From Azotobacter beijerinckii (GTDB taxonomy: Bacteria > Pseudomonadota > Gammaproteobacteria > Pseudomonadales > Pseudomonadaceae), in assembly GCF_900110885.1 (NCBI RefSeq), contig NZ_FOFJ01000025.1, forward strand, positions 1 through 58,307: a stretch of 58,307 nucleotides of DNA, read 5' to 3'. The notes under the pieces were generated by a model, which had not been told where the DNA came from, made no database searches, and worked only from the letters and a program-made list of their open reading frames with translations. Of the stretch, positions 15,794 to 25,262 are shown piece by piece. Position 1 is the first letter of the stretch. Each line of letters opens with the position of its first letter. A program made the translations under genes and the position numbers.

Positions 15794-16762
15794 ATGAAAT
15801 TGAAGCGTTTGATGGCGTCCATGACTTTCGTCGCCGCTGGTGTGGTGACCGCGAGCGCGATTGCCGCCGTCGATCCGGCCCTGCCGGTCTATGAGAAGAC
15901 CTCGGGCGTCTCCGGCAACCTGTCCAGCGTCGGCTCCGACTCCCTGGCCAACCTCATGACCCTGTGGGGCGAAGAGTTCAAGCGCCAGTATCCGAACGTC
16001 AACATCCAGATCCAGGCCGCCGGTTCCTCCACCGCGCCGCCGGCCCTGACCGAGGGCACCGCCAACCTCGGTCCGATGAGCCGCATGATGAAGGACAACG
16101 AACTGCAGGCCTTCGAAGCCAAGCACGGCTACAAGCCGACCGCCGTGCCGGTGGCCATCGACGCCCTGGCGGTGTTCGTGCACAAGGACAACCCGATCAA
16201 GTCCCTGGACATCGCCCAGGTCGACGCGATCTTCTCCAGCACCCGCCTGTGCGGCGGCGCCAAGGACCTCAAGACCTGGGGCGACCTGGGCCTGACCGGC
16301 GAGTGGGCGGCCAAGCCGATCCAGCTGTTCGGCCGCAACTCGGTGTCCGGCACCTACGGCTACTTCAAGGAGGAAGCGCTCTGCAAGGGCGACTTCAAGG
16401 CCAACGTCAACGAGCAGCCGGGTTCCGCCTCGGTGGTGCAGTCGGTGTCCAGCAGCCTGAACGCCATCGGCTACTCCGGCATCGGCTACAAGACCTCCAG
16501 CGTGCGCGCCGTGCCGCTGTCCAAGAAGGGCGGCGAGCCCTTCGAGGCCAACGAGGTCAACGCCCTGTCCGGCAAGTTCCCGCTGGCGCGTTTCTTCTAC
16601 GTCTACGTGAACAAGGCGCCGAACAAGCCGCTGAGCCCGCTGGAGGCGCAGTTCGTCAAGCTGGTCCTGTCCAAGCAGGGCCAGGAAGTGGTGGTCAAGG
16701 ACGGTTACATTCCGTTGCCCAAGCGGGTCGTGGACAAGACCCTGAAGGAGCTCGGCCTCTAA
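15794..16762 (+). CDS. pstS: Phosphate ABC transporter substrate-binding protein (322 aa)
   Basis: The periplasmic phosphate receptor. A signal peptide ([24 protein letters not shown]) precedes the mature protein. Phosphate-contacting parts are visible: [10 protein letters not shown] near residue 48, [14 protein letters not shown] near 77, the MSRMMKD loop and [15 protein letters not shown] near 183. The frame is open upstream to 15545, but the ATG at 15794 with AGCAAGG before it gives the correct signal peptide. A Pho box drives it. It is followed by a weak hairpin and a separate promoter for pstC. Confidence 0.95.
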   Translation: MKLKRLMASMTFVAAGVVTASAIAAVDPALPVYEKTSGVSGNLSSVGSDSLANLMTLWGEEFKRQYPNVNIQIQAAGSSTAPPALTEGTANLGPMSRMMKDNELQAFEAKHGYKPTAVPVAIDALAVFVHKDNPIKSLDIAQVDAIFSSTRLCGGAKDLKTWGDLGLTGEWAAKPIQLFGRNSVSGTYGYFKEEALCKGDFKANVNEQPGSASVVQSVSSSLNAIGYSGIGYKTSSVRAVPLSKKGGEPFEANEVNALSGKFPLARFFYVYVNKAPNKPLSPLEAQFVKLVLSKQGQEVVVKDGYIPLPKRVVDKTLKELGL

Positions 16763-16776
16763 TCCGGGGCTTTCCG

Positions 16777-16794
16777 CCCGGCACGGACGCCGGG
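16777..16794 (+). terminator. Weak hairpin after pstS
   Basis: CCCGGC (16777-16782) pairs with GCCGGG (16789-16794) across ACGGAC. There is no T-run. It may attenuate transcription so that pstS is made in excess over pstC. Confidence 0.35.
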
Positions 16795-16849
16795 GATTGG
16801 AGGCGGGAGCGCCATGCCCGTCACTCCTCAGGGGGTGATGGGCATTGGC

Positions 16850-16878
16850 ACGTCACCGCGCTGTAATCTTTCTGTCAT
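16850..16878 (+). promoter_or_regulatory. Pho box upstream of pstC
   Basis: ACGTCAC (16850-16856), CTGTAAT (16861-16867) and CTGTCAT (16872-16878) repeat with 11-base spacing. It gives pstC-pstA-pstB-phoU its own PhoB-dependent start about 125 bases before the pstC ATG. Confidence 0.75.
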
Positions 16879-17002
16879 AGATGGCGATTAGAGTGCCCCC
16901 GGCCGGGGGTCGCCAAACAGCGGCGAGCGAAGGCCGGGTCGCAAGGCCGGTGCAGCCGCTCAGCGACGGCCCGCCGAACGCCCATGCAACCGAGCCCGAA
17001 CG

Positions 17003-19288
17003 ATGACCGACATGGCCAAAGACCTCACGACCGCCGCTCCCCCGACGCCGCGGCTGGACTTCAACACTCCCGCCCTGCAGCGCAAGCGCCGCCGGCGTGC
17101 CCTGCAGGACCGCCTGGCGCGCTGGTATGTCACGGTGGGCGGTCTGGCCGTGCTGGGCGCCATCACCCTGATCTTCTTCTATCTGATCCAGGTGGTCCTG
17201 CCGATGTTCCAGGGTGCCGAGCTGAGCGCGCAGGGCGAGCCGCAGCGGCCGGCCTGGCTGGCCGAGCAGGGCCAGGCGCTGCTGCTGGCGGTCGAGGAAC
17301 AGAACGAGGTCGCCATGCGCCTGGACGCCCGCGGCCAGGTGCGGTTCTTCGAGGCGGCCGGCGAGAGGCTGCTCGGCCAGGTCGCGCTGCCGATTCCCGC
17401 GGGAGCCGAGATCGTCTCCCTGGGCCGGGACCTGCCCGGCAGCAACCGTCTGGTGCTGGGGTTCTCCAACGGCCAGGCGCTGGTGTTCGGCCATTCCTAT
17501 CAGGTGACCTACCCGGGCAACGTGAAGACCGTCACCCCGCGCATCGACTACCCGTTCGGCGAGACGCCGATCCCGCTCGACCCGCAGGGCCGCCCGCTGC
17601 ACCAGGTGGCGATGAACGTCGGCAGCGACGGGCTGCTGCTGGCCGCTTCGACCGGCAATCAGGTCCTGGCCCTGGAGCTGAGCCGCGAGGAGAACCTGAT
17701 GACCGGCGAGGTCACCCTGAGCGAGCGGCGCCTGGAGTTGCCGCAGCTCGCCGAGCCGGTCAAGGCGCTGCTGATCGACCCGCGCCAGCTCTGGCTGTAC
17801 GTGATCAACGGGCGCTCCACCGCCGATGTGTTCGATCTGCGCCGGCAGGAGCTGAACGGCCGCTACAAGCTGCTCGCCGATCCCCAGGCGGAAGTGACCG
17901 AGGTGACGGCCCTGCTCGGCGGTCTCTCGCTGATGGTCGGCGACTCCAAGGGCGGCATCGAGCAGTGGTTCATGGCGCGCGGCGAAACCGGCCCCGAGCT
18001 GAAGCACGTCCGCGGCTTTCAGCTGGCCGGCAGCCCGATCGTCCAGATCCTCCCGGAAGAGCGCCGCAAGGGCTTCCTCGCCCTGGATGCCGCCGGCAAC
18101 CTGGGCGTGTTCCACAGCACCGCGCACCGCACCCTGCTCGTCGAGCCGGTCGCCGGCGCCGGTGCGCTGGCCGCCCTGTCGCCGCGTGCCGACCAACTGC
18201 TGCTGGAGTCCGCCGGCCGGCTGCAGAGCTTCGCGCTGGACAACCCGCACCCGGAAGTCTCCTGGAGCGCCCTGTGGGGCAAGGTCTGGTACGAGAGCTA
18301 TGACGAACCCCAGTACGTCTGGCAATCGACTTCCGCCAACACCGACTTCGAGCCCAAGCTGAGCCTTGCGCCGCTGACCTTCGGCACCCTCAAGGCGGCC
18401 TTCTACGCCATGCTGCTGGCCGCGCCGATGGCCATCTGCGCGGCGATCTATACCGCCTACTTCATGGCCCCGGCGATGCGCACCAAGGTCAAGCCGGTGA
18501 TCGAGCTGATGGAGGCGCTGCCCACGGTGATCCTCGGCTTCTTCGCCGGGCTGTTCCTCGCCCCCTACGTGGAGTCCCACCTGCCGGGGATCTTCAGCCT
18601 GCTGCTGCTGACCCCGCTGGGCATTCTCGCCGCCGCCTACGGCTGGAGCCGCCTGCCGGAGCGCATCCGCCTGCGGGTGCCGGACGGCTGGGAGGCGGCC
18701 CTGCTGATCCCGGTGATCCTCGTCGTCGGCGCCTTCGCCCTGGGCATGAGCGGCCACCTGGAGAACTGGTTCTTCGGCGGCGACATGCGCCTCTGGCTGA
18801 CCAACGACCTGGGCATCAAGTTCGACCAGCGCAATGCCCTGGTGGTCGGCCTGGCGATGGGCTTCGCGGTGATCCCGAACATCTTCTCGATCGCCGAGGA
18901 CGCCGTGTTCAGCGTGCCGAAGAGTCTCACTCTGGGCTCCCTGGCGCTCGGCGCGACGCCCTGGCAGACCCTGACCCGGGTGGTCATCCTCACCGCCAGT
19001 CCGGGGATCTTCTCGGCGCTGATGATCGGCCTCGGCCGCGCCGTCGGCGAAACCATGATCGTGCTGATGGCCACCGGCAACACGCCGATCATGGACGTCA
19101 ACGTCTTCGAGGGCCTGCGCACCCTGGCGGCCAACGTGGCGGTGGAGATGCCCGAGTCGGAGGTCGGCAGCAGCCACTACCGCGTGCTGTTCCTCTCCGC
19201 GCTGGTGCTGCTGATGTTCACCTTCGTGATGAACACCGCCGCCGAGCTGATCCGCACCCGCCTGCGCAAGAAATATGCGTCGCTCTGA
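17003..19288 (+). CDS. pstC: Phosphate ABC transporter permease, long PstC (761 aa)
   Basis: The permease is more than twice the usual PstC length of about 310 residues. After a first membrane helix (about residues 43-67) there is a large insert of some 370 residues with repeated short beta-rich segments, probably periplasmic. The normal permease core resumes near residue 450 (LKAAFYAMLLAAPMAICAAI). The EAA-type loop LTLGSLALGATPWQTLTRVV near 645 and GRAVGETMIVLMATGNTP confirm the family. Long PstC proteins are known in pseudomonads. It is the first gene of the pstC-pstA-pstB-phoU unit, 22 bases before pstA. Confidence 0.93.
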   Translation: MTDMAKDLTTAAPPTPRLDFNTPALQRKRRRRALQDRLARWYVTVGGLAVLGAITLIFFYLIQVVLPMFQGAELSAQGEPQRPAWLAEQGQALLLAVEEQNEVAMRLDARGQVRFFEAAGERLLGQVALPIPAGAEIVSLGRDLPGSNRLVLGFSNGQALVFGHSYQVTYPGNVKTVTPRIDYPFGETPIPLDPQGRPLHQVAMNVGSDGLLLAASTGNQVLALELSREENLMTGEVTLSERRLELPQLAEPVKALLIDPRQLWLYVINGRSTADVFDLRRQELNGRYKLLADPQAEVTEVTALLGGLSLMVGDSKGGIEQWFMARGETGPELKHVRGFQLAGSPIVQILPEERRKGFLALDAAGNLGVFHSTAHRTLLVEPVAGAGALAALSPRADQLLLESAGRLQSFALDNPHPEVSWSALWGKVWYESYDEPQYVWQSTSANTDFEPKLSLAPLTFGTLKAAFYAMLLAAPMAICAAIYTAYFMAPAMRTKVKPVIELMEALPTVILGFFAGLFLAPYVESHLPGIFSLLLLTPLGILAAAYGWSRLPERIRLRVPDGWEAALLIPVILVVGAFALGMSGHLENWFFGGDMRLWLTNDLGIKFDQRNALVVGLAMGFAVIPNIFSIAEDAVFSVPKSLTLGSLALGATPWQTLTRVVILTASPGIFSALMIGLGRAVGETMIVLMATGNTPIMDVNVFEGLRTLAANVAVEMPESEVGSSHYRVLFLSALVLLMFTFVMNTAAELIRTRLRKKYASL

Positions 19289-19310
19289 GCGCCGAGAAAG
19301 GTAGAAGACC

Positions 19311-20981
19311 GTGAAACAGCAAAATCTGAAGACCTGGTTCAAGAGCGGCTCGCCCTGGGTGTGGTTCACCGGGGGCGGGGTGTCCATCGCGGTGATCATG
19401 ACCATCGGCCTGCTGACGCTGATCGCCGTGCGTGGCCTCGGCCACTTCTGGCCGGCCGACGTGCTGGAAGGCGACTACCGCATCCCCGGCCAGCCGGCCC
19501 AGGTGCTCGCCGGCGAGCTGGTGGAGGCCGAGGAGGTGCCGCGCGCGCAACTGGCCGCCAGCGGCCTGCCGGTGAGCGTCTCGGGCGGCGAGTTCATGAC
19601 CCGCGAGTTGCTCAAGGTCGGCAACCGCGAGCTGTATGGCGCCGACTTCAGCTGGGTGGTCGGCGAGTGGCTGGATAACCTGCGCAAGCCGGCGAACCTG
19701 GTGGCGCTCGAGCGCCGCGAGTGGGGCAACTTCTACGGCTACCTGCTGGGCGTCAAGGAGAGCGGCCAGCTGGTCGCCGAAGGCGAGGCCGCCTGGGCCG
19801 AGCTGCAGCCGCGCATCGAGCGGGTCGCCGAGCTGCACGAGCAACTGGCCCGTCTGGAGAAGAAGGACATCGGTCGCATCAACCACGCCCTCGAGCGGCT
19901 GCGCCTCAAGGAGCGCGGGCTGGAACTCGACGGCGAGCTGGATGCCGCTGCCCAGGCCGACCTGGCTGCCGAGCGCGCCCAGTGGGACGCCGAATACCAG
20001 CAGCTGGAAACCCAGCTGGTCAGTCTGCGGCAGGCATTCAACCGCGACGGCATCCTGGTGCGCACGGTCGACGGTCGCGAGGAGGAGATCAGCCTGGGCA
20101 AGGTGGTGCGGGCCTACCGGCCGAACGCCATGGGGACCTTCGACAAGTTCGGCTTCTACTTCGCCAAACTCTGGGAGTTCGTCAGCGACGAACCGCGCGA
20201 GGCCAACACCGAGGGCGGGATCTTCCCGGCGATCTTCGGCACCGTGATGATGACCCTGATCATGGCGCTGCTGGTCACCCCGTTCGGCGTGCTGGCGGCG
20301 ATCTACCTGCGCGAGTATGCCAAGCAGGGCCCGCTGACCCGGATGATCCGCATCGCGGTGAACAACCTGGCCGGGGTGCCGGCGATCGTCTACGGCGTGT
20401 TCGGCTTGGGCTTCTTCGTCTACGTGCTGGGCGGCTCGATCGACCAGTTGTTCTTCGCCGAGGCCCTGCCGGCGCCGACCTTCGGCACCCCGGGCCTGCT
20501 GTGGGCCTCGCTGACCCTGGCGATTCTCGCCGTGCCGGTGGTGATCGTCGCCACCGAGGAAGGCCTGGCGCGCATCCCGCGCGCCCTGCGCGAAGGCTCG
20601 CTGGCGCTCGGCGCGACCAAGGCCGAGACCCTCTGGAAGGTCGTGCTGCCGATGGCCAGTCCGGCGATGATGACCGGCATGATCCTCGCCGTGGCCCGCG
20701 CCGCCGGCGAAGTGGCGCCGCTGATGCTGGTCGGCGTGGTCAAGCTGGCGCCCTCGCTGCCGTTGGACGGCAACTACCCGTACCTGCACCTCGACCAGAA
20801 GATCATGCACCTGGGCTTCCATATCTACGACGTCGGCTTCCAGAGCCCCAACGTCGAGGCGGCCCGCCCGCTGGTGTACGCCACCGCGCTGCTGCTGGTG
20901 CTGGTGATCGCCCTGCTCAACCTGAGTGCGGTGTTCATCCGCAACCACCTGCGCGAGAAGTACAAGGCGCTGGACCACTAA
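19311..20981 (+). CDS. pstA: Phosphate ABC transporter permease, long PstA (556 aa)
   Basis: The second phosphate permease, also longer than the usual 290 or so residues. After an N-terminal helix there is an inserted region (about residues 55-290) that includes a coiled-coil-like stretch (RIERVAELHEQLARLEKKD). The permease core starts near residue 305 (GTVMMTLIMALLVTPFGVLA) and has the EAA loop EGSLALGATKAETLWKVVL and the ARAAGEVAPLMLVG signature. It starts at GTG with AAAGG upstream. With PstC it makes the channel. Confidence 0.93.
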   Translation: MKQQNLKTWFKSGSPWVWFTGGGVSIAVIMTIGLLTLIAVRGLGHFWPADVLEGDYRIPGQPAQVLAGELVEAEEVPRAQLAASGLPVSVSGGEFMTRELLKVGNRELYGADFSWVVGEWLDNLRKPANLVALERREWGNFYGYLLGVKESGQLVAEGEAAWAELQPRIERVAELHEQLARLEKKDIGRINHALERLRLKERGLELDGELDAAAQADLAAERAQWDAEYQQLETQLVSLRQAFNRDGILVRTVDGREEEISLGKVVRAYRPNAMGTFDKFGFYFAKLWEFVSDEPREANTEGGIFPAIFGTVMMTLIMALLVTPFGVLAAIYLREYAKQGPLTRMIRIAVNNLAGVPAIVYGVFGLGFFVYVLGGSIDQLFFAEALPAPTFGTPGLLWASLTLAILAVPVVIVATEEGLARIPRALREGSLALGATKAETLWKVVLPMASPAMMTGMILAVARAAGEVAPLMLVGVVKLAPSLPLDGNYPYLHLDQKIMHLGFHIYDVGFQSPNVEAARPLVYATALLLVLVIALLNLSAVFIRNHLREKYKALDH

Positions 20982-21064
20982 ACACCGGCCGGGAGCCGGC
21001 GGCTCGGGCCCGCGAGGGGTTTCCGGCGGCCGGCTCCGGGTTCCCAGCTTGAACGGAGTGAGTC

Positions 21065-21898
21065 ATGCGACACGAATCCCCCAGCCACGGCATCGACCTC
21101 GACGCCCTCGGCCGCAAGAAGCAGGCCTTCAACCTGGCCAGCGAGCCGGTGACCCTCGAGGTGCCCGGCCTCAGCCTGTTCTATGGCAGCAAGCAGGCGC
21201 TCCACGATGTCCGGATGAACATTCCGAAGCATCGCGTGACCGCCTTCATCGGCCCGAGCGGCTGCGGCAAGTCGACCCTGCTGCGCTGCTTCAACCGGAT
21301 GAACGACCTGGTCGACGGCTGCCGGGTGGAGGGTGCGATCAACCTCGACGGGCAGAACATCTACCGCAAGGGGGTGGACGTCGCCGAGCTGCGCCGGCGG
21401 GTCGGCATGGTGTTCCAGAAGCCCAACCCGTTCCCCAAGAGCATCTACGAGAACGTGGTCTACGGCCTGCGCATCCAGGGCATCAACAAGAAGCGCACGC
21501 TCGACGACGCGGTGGAGTGGGCGCTGAAGGGCGCGGCGCTGTGGGACGAGGTCAAGGACCGCCTGCACGACTCGGCCCTCGGCCTCTCCGGCGGCCAGCA
21601 GCAGCGTCTGGTGATCGCCCGCACCATCGCCGTGGAGCCCGAGGTGCTGCTGCTCGACGAGCCCTGCTCGGCGCTCGACCCGATCTCCACCCTCAAGGTC
21701 GAGGAACTGATCTTCGAGCTGAAGTCCAAGTACACCATCGTCATCGTCACCCACAACATGCAGCAGGCCGCGCGGGTGTCCGACTACACCGCGTTCATGT
21801 ACATGGGCAAGCTGATCGAGTACGGCGACACCGACACCCTGTTCACCAACCCGGCGCAGAAGCAGACCGAGGACTACATCACCGGCCGCTACGGCTAG
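21065..21898 (+). CDS. pstB: Phosphate ABC transporter ATP-binding protein (277 aa)
   Basis: The ATPase of phosphate uptake. Walker [10 protein letters not shown] near residue 64, Q-loop [12 protein letters not shown] (typical of PstB), signature [13 protein letters not shown], Walker [14 protein letters not shown] and the switch His in [16 protein letters not shown] are all in place. The length is normal. An 83-bp gap with GC-rich inverted repeats separates it from pstA. PhoU follows. Confidence 0.96.
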   Translation: MRHESPSHGIDLDALGRKKQAFNLASEPVTLEVPGLSLFYGSKQALHDVRMNIPKHRVTAFIGPSGCGKSTLLRCFNRMNDLVDGCRVEGAINLDGQNIYRKGVDVAELRRRVGMVFQKPNPFPKSIYENVVYGLRIQGINKKRTLDDAVEWALKGAALWDEVKDRLHDSALGLSGGQQQRLVIARTIAVEPEVLLLDEPCSALDPISTLKVEELIFELKSKYTIVIVTHNMQQAARVSDYTAFMYMGKLIEYGDTDTLFTNPAQKQTEDYITGRYG

Positions 21899-21983
21899 CG
21901 GCCGACCGGAGGTCGCCAGCGGCCTGCCGTCCGGAGACAACGTTAATCGGCTCGACCCCTTCAGCCTTTGCGCGGAGTGAACC

Positions 21984-22727
21984 ATGATCGACAAAGACAA
22001 TCTTTCCCTGCATATCTCCCAGCAGTTCAACGCCGAGCTGGAGGAGGTACGCAGCCACCTTCTGGCGATGGGCGGCCTGGTCGAGAAGCAGGTCAACGAT
22101 GCGGTCACCGCCCTGATCGATGCCGACTCGGGACTTGCCATGCAGGTGCGCGAGATCGACACCCAGACCAACCAGATGGAGCGCAGCATCGACGAGGAGT
22201 GCATCCGCATCCTCGCCCGCCGCCAGCCGGCCGCCTCCGACCTGCGGCTGATCATCAGCATCTCCAAATCGGTGATCGACCTCGAGCGGATCGGCGACGA
22301 GGCCACCAAGATCGCCAAGCGCGCCATCCTGCTCAGCGAGGAGGGCGAGTCGCCGCGCGGCTACGTGGAGGTCCGCCACATCGGCGAGCAGGTGCGCAAG
22401 ATGGTCCAGGAGGCGCTGGATGCCTTCGCCCGCTTCGATGCCGACCTGGCGCTGTCGGTGGCGCAATACGACAAGACCGTCGACCGCGAGTACAAGAGCG
22501 CCCTGCGCGAACTGGTCACCTACATGATGGAGGACCCGCGCTCGATCTCCCGCGTGCTCAACGTGATCTGGGCGCTGCGCTCGCTGGAGCGGATCGGCGA
22601 TCATGCACGCAACATCGCCGAACTGGTGATCTACCTGGTGCACGGTACCGATGTGCGGCATACCGGACTGGCACGCCAGAAGCCGGCGGGCGAGGCCGGC
22701 GACAACGAAACGCCGGCCCAGAACTGA
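21984..22727 (+). CDS. phoU: Phosphate regulon negative regulator (247 aa)
   Basis: PhoU links Pst transport to PhoR signalling and keeps the Pho regulon off when phosphate is ample. Two three-helix PhoU repeats are seen, each with a metal-binding E/DxxxD motif: MERSIDEECIRIL with DLERIGDEATKIA in the first half, and the matching LRSLERIGDHARNIAELVIY in the second. An 85-bp gap follows pstB. It closes the pst unit. Confidence 0.96.
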   Translation: MIDKDNLSLHISQQFNAELEEVRSHLLAMGGLVEKQVNDAVTALIDADSGLAMQVREIDTQTNQMERSIDEECIRILARRQPAASDLRLIISISKSVIDLERIGDEATKIAKRAILLSEEGESPRGYVEVRHIGEQVRKMVQEALDAFARFDADLALSVAQYDKTVDREYKSALRELVTYMMEDPRSISRVLNVIWALRSLERIGDHARNIAELVIYLVHGTDVRHTGLARQKPAGEAGDNETPAQN

Positions 22728-22857
22728 AGTCGGGGAGGGGCTGCCGCTCGTCGATTCGGGCGCCGTCTTCATCACAGGCTTGACCTCACCGTCTCGCGAT
22801 AAGCGTGCGGCGCTGTTAGTCTTCGCGTTTCGTCCACTATTGTTGAGTCATGCATCG

Positions 22858-23820
22858 ATGCTGGGCCGCCCGCTACTTTTTGCCACCCTCTTCGCTCTGG
22901 CCGCGCCGGTGTCGGCCGTAACCATCTACAAACACGTCGACGCCAACGGCATGGTCAGCTACGGCGACCAGGCCCGCCCCGGGGCGCGGGTTGTCCACGT
23001 CATCCAGCCCGGCCGCGGTTTTCGCGGCCTGCAGTCGGTGTCGCCGCGCCCGGAACGGCTGCCGATGCCGGCCGCGCGCAGCGATGCGCCGGACGACCGG
23101 GTGCGCCTGGATACCCTCAAGCATGCCGGCGGCCATACCCTGAGGGTGCAGAACGACACGTTCGCCCCGGTGGAAGTCGAGCTGAGCCTGGACGGGCTCG
23201 GCAACGTCAGCGGTGCGCCGGACGAGCCGATTCGCTGGGTCGTCCCGCCGCGCAGCCAGATCCGTCTGGCCACCCTGGCGCCGCGCGATCCGGACAAGCC
23301 GCTGCGCTATACCCCCAAGCTGCGCCATGCCTTCGGCGATCCGCGCCTGCGGCCGTTGCCGCACCGTTATCCGCTGCCCTGGCGCGGCGGCCCGTTCCGC
23401 CTGACCCAGGGCGCCAACGGCCAGTACAGTCATTACACTCCCAAGGGGCGCCATGCCGTGGACATCTCGATGCCGGTGGGGACGCCGATCGTCGCCGCCC
23501 GCGCCGGGGTGGTGGTGCAGACCGAGAACGATCAGCGCGGGCGCAGCCCCAATCCGGGCGGCAATCAGGTGCGCATTCTCCACGACGACGGCACCATGGG
23601 CGTCTATCTGCACCTGCAGGAAGGTTCGGTACGGGTCAGCGAGGGACAGCGGGTCCAGGTCGGCACGCCGATCGCCAACTCCGGCAACACCGGGCGCAGC
23701 ACCGGACCGCACCTGCACTTCGTGGTGCAGCGCAACGTCGGTCTGGCGGTGGAGTCGATTCCCTTCCAGTTCAACCAGCCGGTCGACGCCCTGCCGAATT
23801 TCGCGGTCGGCGGCGACTGA
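22858..23820 (+). CDS. Secreted M23-family peptidase with DUF4124 domain (320 aa)
   Basis: A signal peptide (MLGRPLLFATLFALAAPVSA) leads into a DUF4124 segment (TIYKHVDANGMVSYGDQ), a short envelope domain. The C-terminal LytM/M23 zinc peptidase has GRHAVDISMPVGTPIVAA (His and Asp ligands) and GPHLHFVV (HxH motif). All expected zinc ligands are present, so it is likely an active peptidoglycan endopeptidase. Upstream frame extends to 22651 but overlaps phoU out of frame. The convergent CNNM gene is separated by a terminator hairpin. Confidence 0.85.
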   Translation: MLGRPLLFATLFALAAPVSAVTIYKHVDANGMVSYGDQARPGARVVHVIQPGRGFRGLQSVSPRPERLPMPAARSDAPDDRVRLDTLKHAGGHTLRVQNDTFAPVEVELSLDGLGNVSGAPDEPIRWVVPPRSQIRLATLAPRDPDKPLRYTPKLRHAFGDPRLRPLPHRYPLPWRGGPFRLTQGANGQYSHYTPKGRHAVDISMPVGTPIVAARAGVVVQTENDQRGRSPNPGGNQVRILHDDGTMGVYLHLQEGSVRVSEGQRVQVGTPIANSGNTGRSTGPHLHFVVQRNVGLAVESIPFQFNQPVDALPNFAVGGD

Positions 23821-23830
23821 GTTTCCCTCC

Positions 23831-23857
23831 GCCGGGCCGGCGCGCTTCCGGCCCGGC
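23831..23857. terminator. Bidirectional terminator between the M23 peptidase and CNNM genes
   Basis: GCCGGGCCGG (23831-23840) pairs perfectly with CCGGCCCGGC (23848-23857) around a seven-base loop in a 44-bp convergent gap. Confidence 0.7.
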
Positions 23858-23864
23858 ACGTTCC

Positions 23865-25205
23865 TCAGCTCAGCTTCAGCACCTTGGCCAGAACGACCCT
23901 GGGCCCCTTCATCTTCTTGACGATGATCCGCAGGCCCTGGGCTTCCAGCACCTCGTCCTCTTCCGGCAGGCGCTTGAGGGTCTCGTGGATCAGCCCGGAC
24001 AGGGTGTCGGCCTCGATGTCCGCCGGCAGGCTGATCTGCAGCAGACGCTCGACCTTGAACAGCGGGGTGTCGCCGCGTACCAGCAGCTTGCCCGGCTGGT
24101 AGGCGACGATGCCGCGCTCGGCCTTGCGGTGCTCGTCCTGGATGTCGCCGACCAGCGCCTCCAGCACGTCCTCCATGGTCAGGTAGCCGACCACCTTGCC
24201 GTCGGACTCCTCGACCAGGGCGAAGTGCGAGCCGCCGTGGCGGAAGCGCTCGAGCAGTTCGGTCAGCGGCATGTGCCGGTCGACCCGCTCGATCGGACGC
24301 ATCAGTTCGTCGAGCTTCAGCGCCGAGGGCAGCATCTCCAGCAGGGACAGGTGCATCAGGAGATCCTTGATGTGCAGCACGCCGACGAAGCGCCCGGCGC
24401 GTTCGTCATACACCGGGTAGCGGCTGTACTTGTGCCGGCGGAAGGTGCTCATGACCTCGTCGAGCGGCGCGCTGCGCTCCAGGTAGATCAGGTCCTCGCG
24501 GGAGTTGGCCCAGTCGACCACCTCCAGCTCGCCCATCTCCACCGCCGAGGCGAGCACGCGCATGTCCTGGTCGCTGGGGTCATGGGCGCGGCTGGAGTGC
24601 AGGATCAGCTTCAGCTCGTCGAGGCTGTACTGGTGCTCGTGGTGGGCACCCGCGCCGCCCTGGCCGGCGATGCGCAGGATGGTGTTGGCGCTGGCGTTGA
24701 GCAGCCAGATCGCCGGGTACATCAGCCAGTAGAACAGGTACAGCGGCACCGCGGTCCACAGCGACAGCCGCTCCGGCTGGCGGATCGCCCAGGACTTGGG
24801 GGCCAGCTCGCCGACCACGATGTGCAGGTAGGAGATGACGAAGAAGGCGCTGAAGAAGGACACCCCGTGGACCAGCGCCGGCGTGTCGATGCCGAGCTTG
24901 ACCATGAGCGGCTCGAGCAGGTGGGCGAAGGCCGGCTCGCCGACCCAGCCGAGGCCCAGCGAGGCGAGGGTGATGCCCAACTGGCAGGCCGAGAGGTAGG
25001 CGTCCAGTTGGCTGTGCACGCGGCGCAGGATCTGCCCGCTCCAGCCATTCTGGCCGGCGATCAGTTCGACGCGGGTGGCGCGCAGCTTGACCATGGCGAA
25101 TTCGGCGGCGACGAAGAAGCCGTTCAGCAGGACCAGGAACAGGGCGAAGAGAATGAGGCCGAGGTCGGCGAGGTAGGCGAAGTCGGAACTGGGAGAGGGG
25201 TCCAT
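23865..25205 (-). CDS. CNNM/CBS-domain membrane protein, CorC/HlyC-like (446 aa)
   Basis: The domain order is that of the DUF21-CBS-CorC_HlyC family (Mg2+/Co2+ efflux and 'hemolysin' proteins). An N-terminal CNNM membrane domain of about 190 residues begins LILFALFLVLLNGFFVAAEFA. Two CBS domains follow (PLDEVMSTFRRHKYSRYPVY and MPLTELLERFRHGGSHFALV), then a C-terminal CorC_HlyC domain (LIHETLKRLPEEDEV). It sits beside phoR in the pho locus, as in other pseudomonads; its link to phosphate control is unknown. Confidence 0.85.
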   Translation of the reverse strand: MDPSPSSDFAYLADLGLILFALFLVLLNGFFVAAEFAMVKLRATRVELIAGQNGWSGQILRRVHSQLDAYLSACQLGITLASLGLGWVGEPAFAHLLEPLMVKLGIDTPALVHGVSFFSAFFVISYLHIVVGELAPKSWAIRQPERLSLWTAVPLYLFYWLMYPAIWLLNASANTILRIAGQGGAGAHHEHQYSLDELKLILHSSRAHDPSDQDMRVLASAVEMGELEVVDWANSREDLIYLERSAPLDEVMSTFRRHKYSRYPVYDERAGRFVGVLHIKDLLMHLSLLEMLPSALKLDELMRPIERVDRHMPLTELLERFRHGGSHFALVEESDGKVVGYLTMEDVLEALVGDIQDEHRKAERGIVAYQPGKLLVRGDTPLFKVERLLQISLPADIEADTLSGLIHETLKRLPEEDEVLEAQGLRIIVKKMKGPRVVLAKVLKLS

Positions 25206-25262
25206 GAAGTCTTTGTAAAGTGGCTGGCAAAGGGGGGCATATGAGGGCGCCGGGCCGCGCTT

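Noticed and set aside
16853..19405. An 850-codon minus-strand frame over pstC
   Set aside because: Antisense to pstC; Gln/Arg/His-rich shadow with no domain.
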